From AWTP1-13 sp036280295 (GTDB taxonomy: Bacteria > Pseudomonadota > Alphaproteobacteria > Rhizobiales > Hyphomicrobiaceae): a stretch of 8,722 nucleotides of DNA. The stretch lies in assembly GCA_036280295.1 (NCBI GenBank), contig DASURA010000264.1:1-8722 (forward strand). Reading direction: 5' to 3'. Shown one piece after another: positions 7,440 to 8,722 of this stretch. The notes under the pieces were generated by a model. That model saw only the letters and a program-made list of their open reading frames with translations. It did no database searches and had not been told where the DNA came from. The number at the start of each line of letters is the position of its first letter. The first letter of the stretch is position 1. A program made the position numbers and the translations under genes.

Positions 7440-7586
7440 GGGGGTGAGATCATGGGTGGTGAAGGATGAGCCTTGGGGTGTGCCGGCCGCTGCGGCCGAA
7501 TTCCGCGATCACGACGCGAGCGCCCCAACATCGCCAATACTGCGCTATAAATCTCATCATCTCACCAACTCACCATTCACGAGTTC
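7440..7586. promoter_or_regulatory. Divergent intergenic region between the two methyltransferase genes
   Basis: This 147-bp region must hold start signals for both divergent genes. On the + strand, TATAAA (7546-7551) is a reasonable -10-like element about 35 bp before the ATG at 7587, but no good -35 is seen 16-18 bp upstream. Three imperfect 8-bp copies follow: CTCATCAT (7553-7560), CTCACCAA (7561-7568) and CTCACCAT (7569-7576). The - strand leader before ATG 7439 is similarly G-poor and contains CTCATCC, TTCACCACC and ATCTCACC. Neither start codon has a purine-rich ribosome-binding site. Mapping of transcription starts would decide the promoter positions. Confidence 0.4.
7553..7576 (+). 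repeat. Three imperfect 8-bp tandem copies, CTCAYCAW
   Basis: CTCATCAT, CTCACCAA and CTCACCAT lie directly head to tail just upstream of the ATG at 7587. They would fall in the untranslated leader if the TATAAA at 7546 is the -10. The array is short, and its regular spacing could be chance in a C/A/T-rich leader. Confidence 0.45.
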
Positions 7587-8378
7587 ATGTCTACAACCGG
7601 CACGCTGCATTCCTCCGCCACCGTCCGCTCTGGCATTGCCACCGTCGACAGCTATCTCGCAACCGGTTTCGAGGCCGTGCCCGGCATGTCCTCGCGCTTT
7701 GCCGCCGCCGTCTCGACCGGCCTGATGCGCATCCAGAGCGAGCTGGGCGTCTCCGGCCCGGTCGTGGAGGTGGGCACCTACGAGGGGCGCTTCTTCATTG
7801 CGCTCTGCCATGCCCTGGCGCCGGGCGAGGTGGCGCTGGGCATGGACCTGTTCGACTGGCCCAACCCGCAGGTGATCGACCGTTTCGAGCGCAACTGCAC
7901 CAGATACGGCATCGCGCCGGAGCGACGCATCACCTGGAAGGCGGACAGCAAGGTGCTGACGCCCGACGAGCTGCTCGCCAAGCTCGGCGGCCAGCGCCCG
8001 CGCTTCCTGCATATCGACAGCGAGCACTCGTGCGCCGTGCTCGCCAAGGACCTGGAGCTTGCCACCGCCGTGATGGCCCCCGAGGCCGTGCTGGTGCTCG
8101 ATGACATGCTGCACCCGGGCTACCCGACGCTGATGGTGGCGGTGCAGGACTACCTGAAGCGCCATCCCGAGATGCGCATGCTTGCCGTCATCGACCGCGA
8201 GACCATCGTCGCCGCCACCAAGTTCGCGCTGTGTCGGCACGACTGCTACCAGCGCTACGAGGCGCGCCTCAGCGCCGACTTCAAGGACTACATCTGGCCC
8301 ATGGGGGCCGACTTCAACCCGCACTGGTGCCCGGTCCTCTCGCTCGACACCCGGCTGGCACTGATCCCGGAGAGCTGA
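7587..8378 (+). CDS. Class I SAM-dependent methyltransferase, Methyltransf_24-like
   Basis: The protein is 263 aa with ATG at 7587 and TGA at 8376-8378. A Rossmann-type methyltransferase core is clear. Motif I is VVEVGTYEGRFFIAL (59-73), and the acidic end of strand 2 is GMDLFDW (85-91). RFLHIDSEHSCAVLAKDLE (139-157) is the DGxHxYxxVxxDL-type segment of the Methyltransf_24 group, and VLVLDDMLHPGYPTLMVAV (168-186) matches its LxxDDxxxPGV strand and loop. Family members often modify small metabolites, sugars or polyketide and oligosaccharide tails; the substrate here cannot be read from sequence. The C-terminal about 60 residues are rich in His, Cys, Tyr and Trp (CRHDCYQRYEARL, DFNPHWCP) and could form a lid or metal site, which is speculation. 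No ribosome-binding site precedes the start. The gene is transcribed away from the PRMT-like gene. Confidence 0.87.
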   Translation: MSTTGTLHSSATVRSGIATVDSYLATGFEAVPGMSSRFAAAVSTGLMRIQSELGVSGPVVEVGTYEGRFFIALCHALAPGEVALGMDLFDWPNPQVIDRFERNCTRYGIAPERRITWKADSKVLTPDELLAKLGGQRPRFLHIDSEHSCAVLAKDLELATAVMAPEAVLVLDDMLHPGYPTLMVAVQDYLKRHPEMRMLAVIDRETIVAATKFALCRHDCYQRYEARLSADFKDYIWPMGADFNPHWCPVLSLDTRLALIPES

Positions 8379-8407
8379 AGGTGCCAGACCCTCCGGATCT
8401 GACACAG

Positions 8408-8421
8408 GGCAATAGGCAATA
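8408..8421 (+). repeat. Two GGCAATA heptamers, inverted partner of the downstream array
   Basis: Two exact tandem copies of GGCAATA run from 8408 to 8421. Their reverse complement, TATTGCC, differs by one base from the TACTGCC unit repeated at 8446-8480. The two blocks could thus form the arms of a long imperfect hairpin with the unique sequence 8422-8445 as loop. Confidence 0.7.
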
Positions 8422-8445
8422 GCCGGTTGGAGCAAGTGCGCGATC

Positions 8446-8482
<37 letters not shown>

Positions 8483-8607
8483 AGCAAGAACCTCGCGGTG
8501 GCCCACCACCCGAGGGGTTAGGCCGAAGTTCCTGGCCTTTCGAGCCGTTCCTCAAACCCAAGTGACTCAGTTGATTCAGAAAATCAGCGTTTTTCAACTT
8601 CTGGATG

Positions 8608-8643
8608 TGGGTTCTTGTACCCATGACTCGCAGAGCGATAGTC
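8608..8643 (+). other. Two adjacent short hairpins in AT-richer DNA
   Basis: TGGGT (8608-8612) pairs with ACCCA (8619-8623) around the loop TCTTGT. One base later, GACTCGC (8625-8631) pairs with GCG (8635-8637) and AGTC (8640-8643), with an AT bulge and an AGA loop. A third small hairpin, CCAG-TCG-CTGG, lies at 8671-8681. GTACCCA occurs at 8617-8623 and again at 8667-8673. The set could be part of a structured RNA, a regulator-binding region or the edge of a repeat element; none is established. Confidence 0.3.
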
Positions 8644-8722
8644 GATTGATCTGCAAAGTCTTTTCTGTACCCAGTCGCTGGCTAACAAGACGTAGTCGCG
8701 AAATGACGTAATCTGTTGATGG

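Noticed and set aside
6362..8396. A 12-bp inverted match, CCGGAGGGTCTG at 6362-6373 and CAGACCCTCCGG at 8385-8396.
   Set aside because: Several 12-bp matches are expected by chance in a window of this length and composition, and the flanks do not extend the match.

Overview
The window is GC-rich, tightly packed bacterial DNA. Codon use, the protein families present and the thiE-like/Sel1 gene pair suggest an alphaproteobacterium, probably Hyphomicrobiales (rhizobial or Xanthobacteraceae-like). That placement is inference from pattern recognition, not from a database search. There is no phage, transposase, CRISPR array, rRNA or tRNA that I can support.

Layout, left to right. (1) 1-3273, + strand: the 3' part of a very large AsmA-family envelope protein whose start lies outside the window. 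It converges on the next gene, with a 10-bp hairpin between the two stop codons. (2) 3295-4395, - strand: a membrane-anchored SGNH/GDSL-fold protein in which all three expected catalytic residues appear to be replaced. (3) 4539-6319, - strand: a two-gene operon of a ThiE/TenI-like TIM-barrel protein followed 14 bp later by a secreted Sel1-repeat protein. The thiE-like leader can fold into a compact three-way junction. (4) 6501-7439, - strand: a protein arginine methyltransferase-like enzyme with the eukaryotic-type double-E and THW loops. (5) 7587-8378, + strand: a second, unrelated class I SAM-dependent methyltransferase (Methyltransf_24-like), divergent from the first across a 147-bp region. 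(6) 8379-8722: no convincing gene. It holds a heptanucleotide tandem repeat with an inverted partner, followed by visibly AT-richer DNA with several small hairpins.

Two themes stand out. The left half is envelope biology (AsmA, anchored SGNH-fold protein, exported Sel1 protein). The right half is a divergent pair of methyltransferases, both lacking a Shine-Dalgarno sequence and both preceded by G-poor, CTCA-rich leaders. The strongest candidates for something under-described are the bacterial PRMT-like protein, the apparently catalytically dead SGNH protein and the structured leader of the thiE-like gene. I see no evidence that these form one integrated system.
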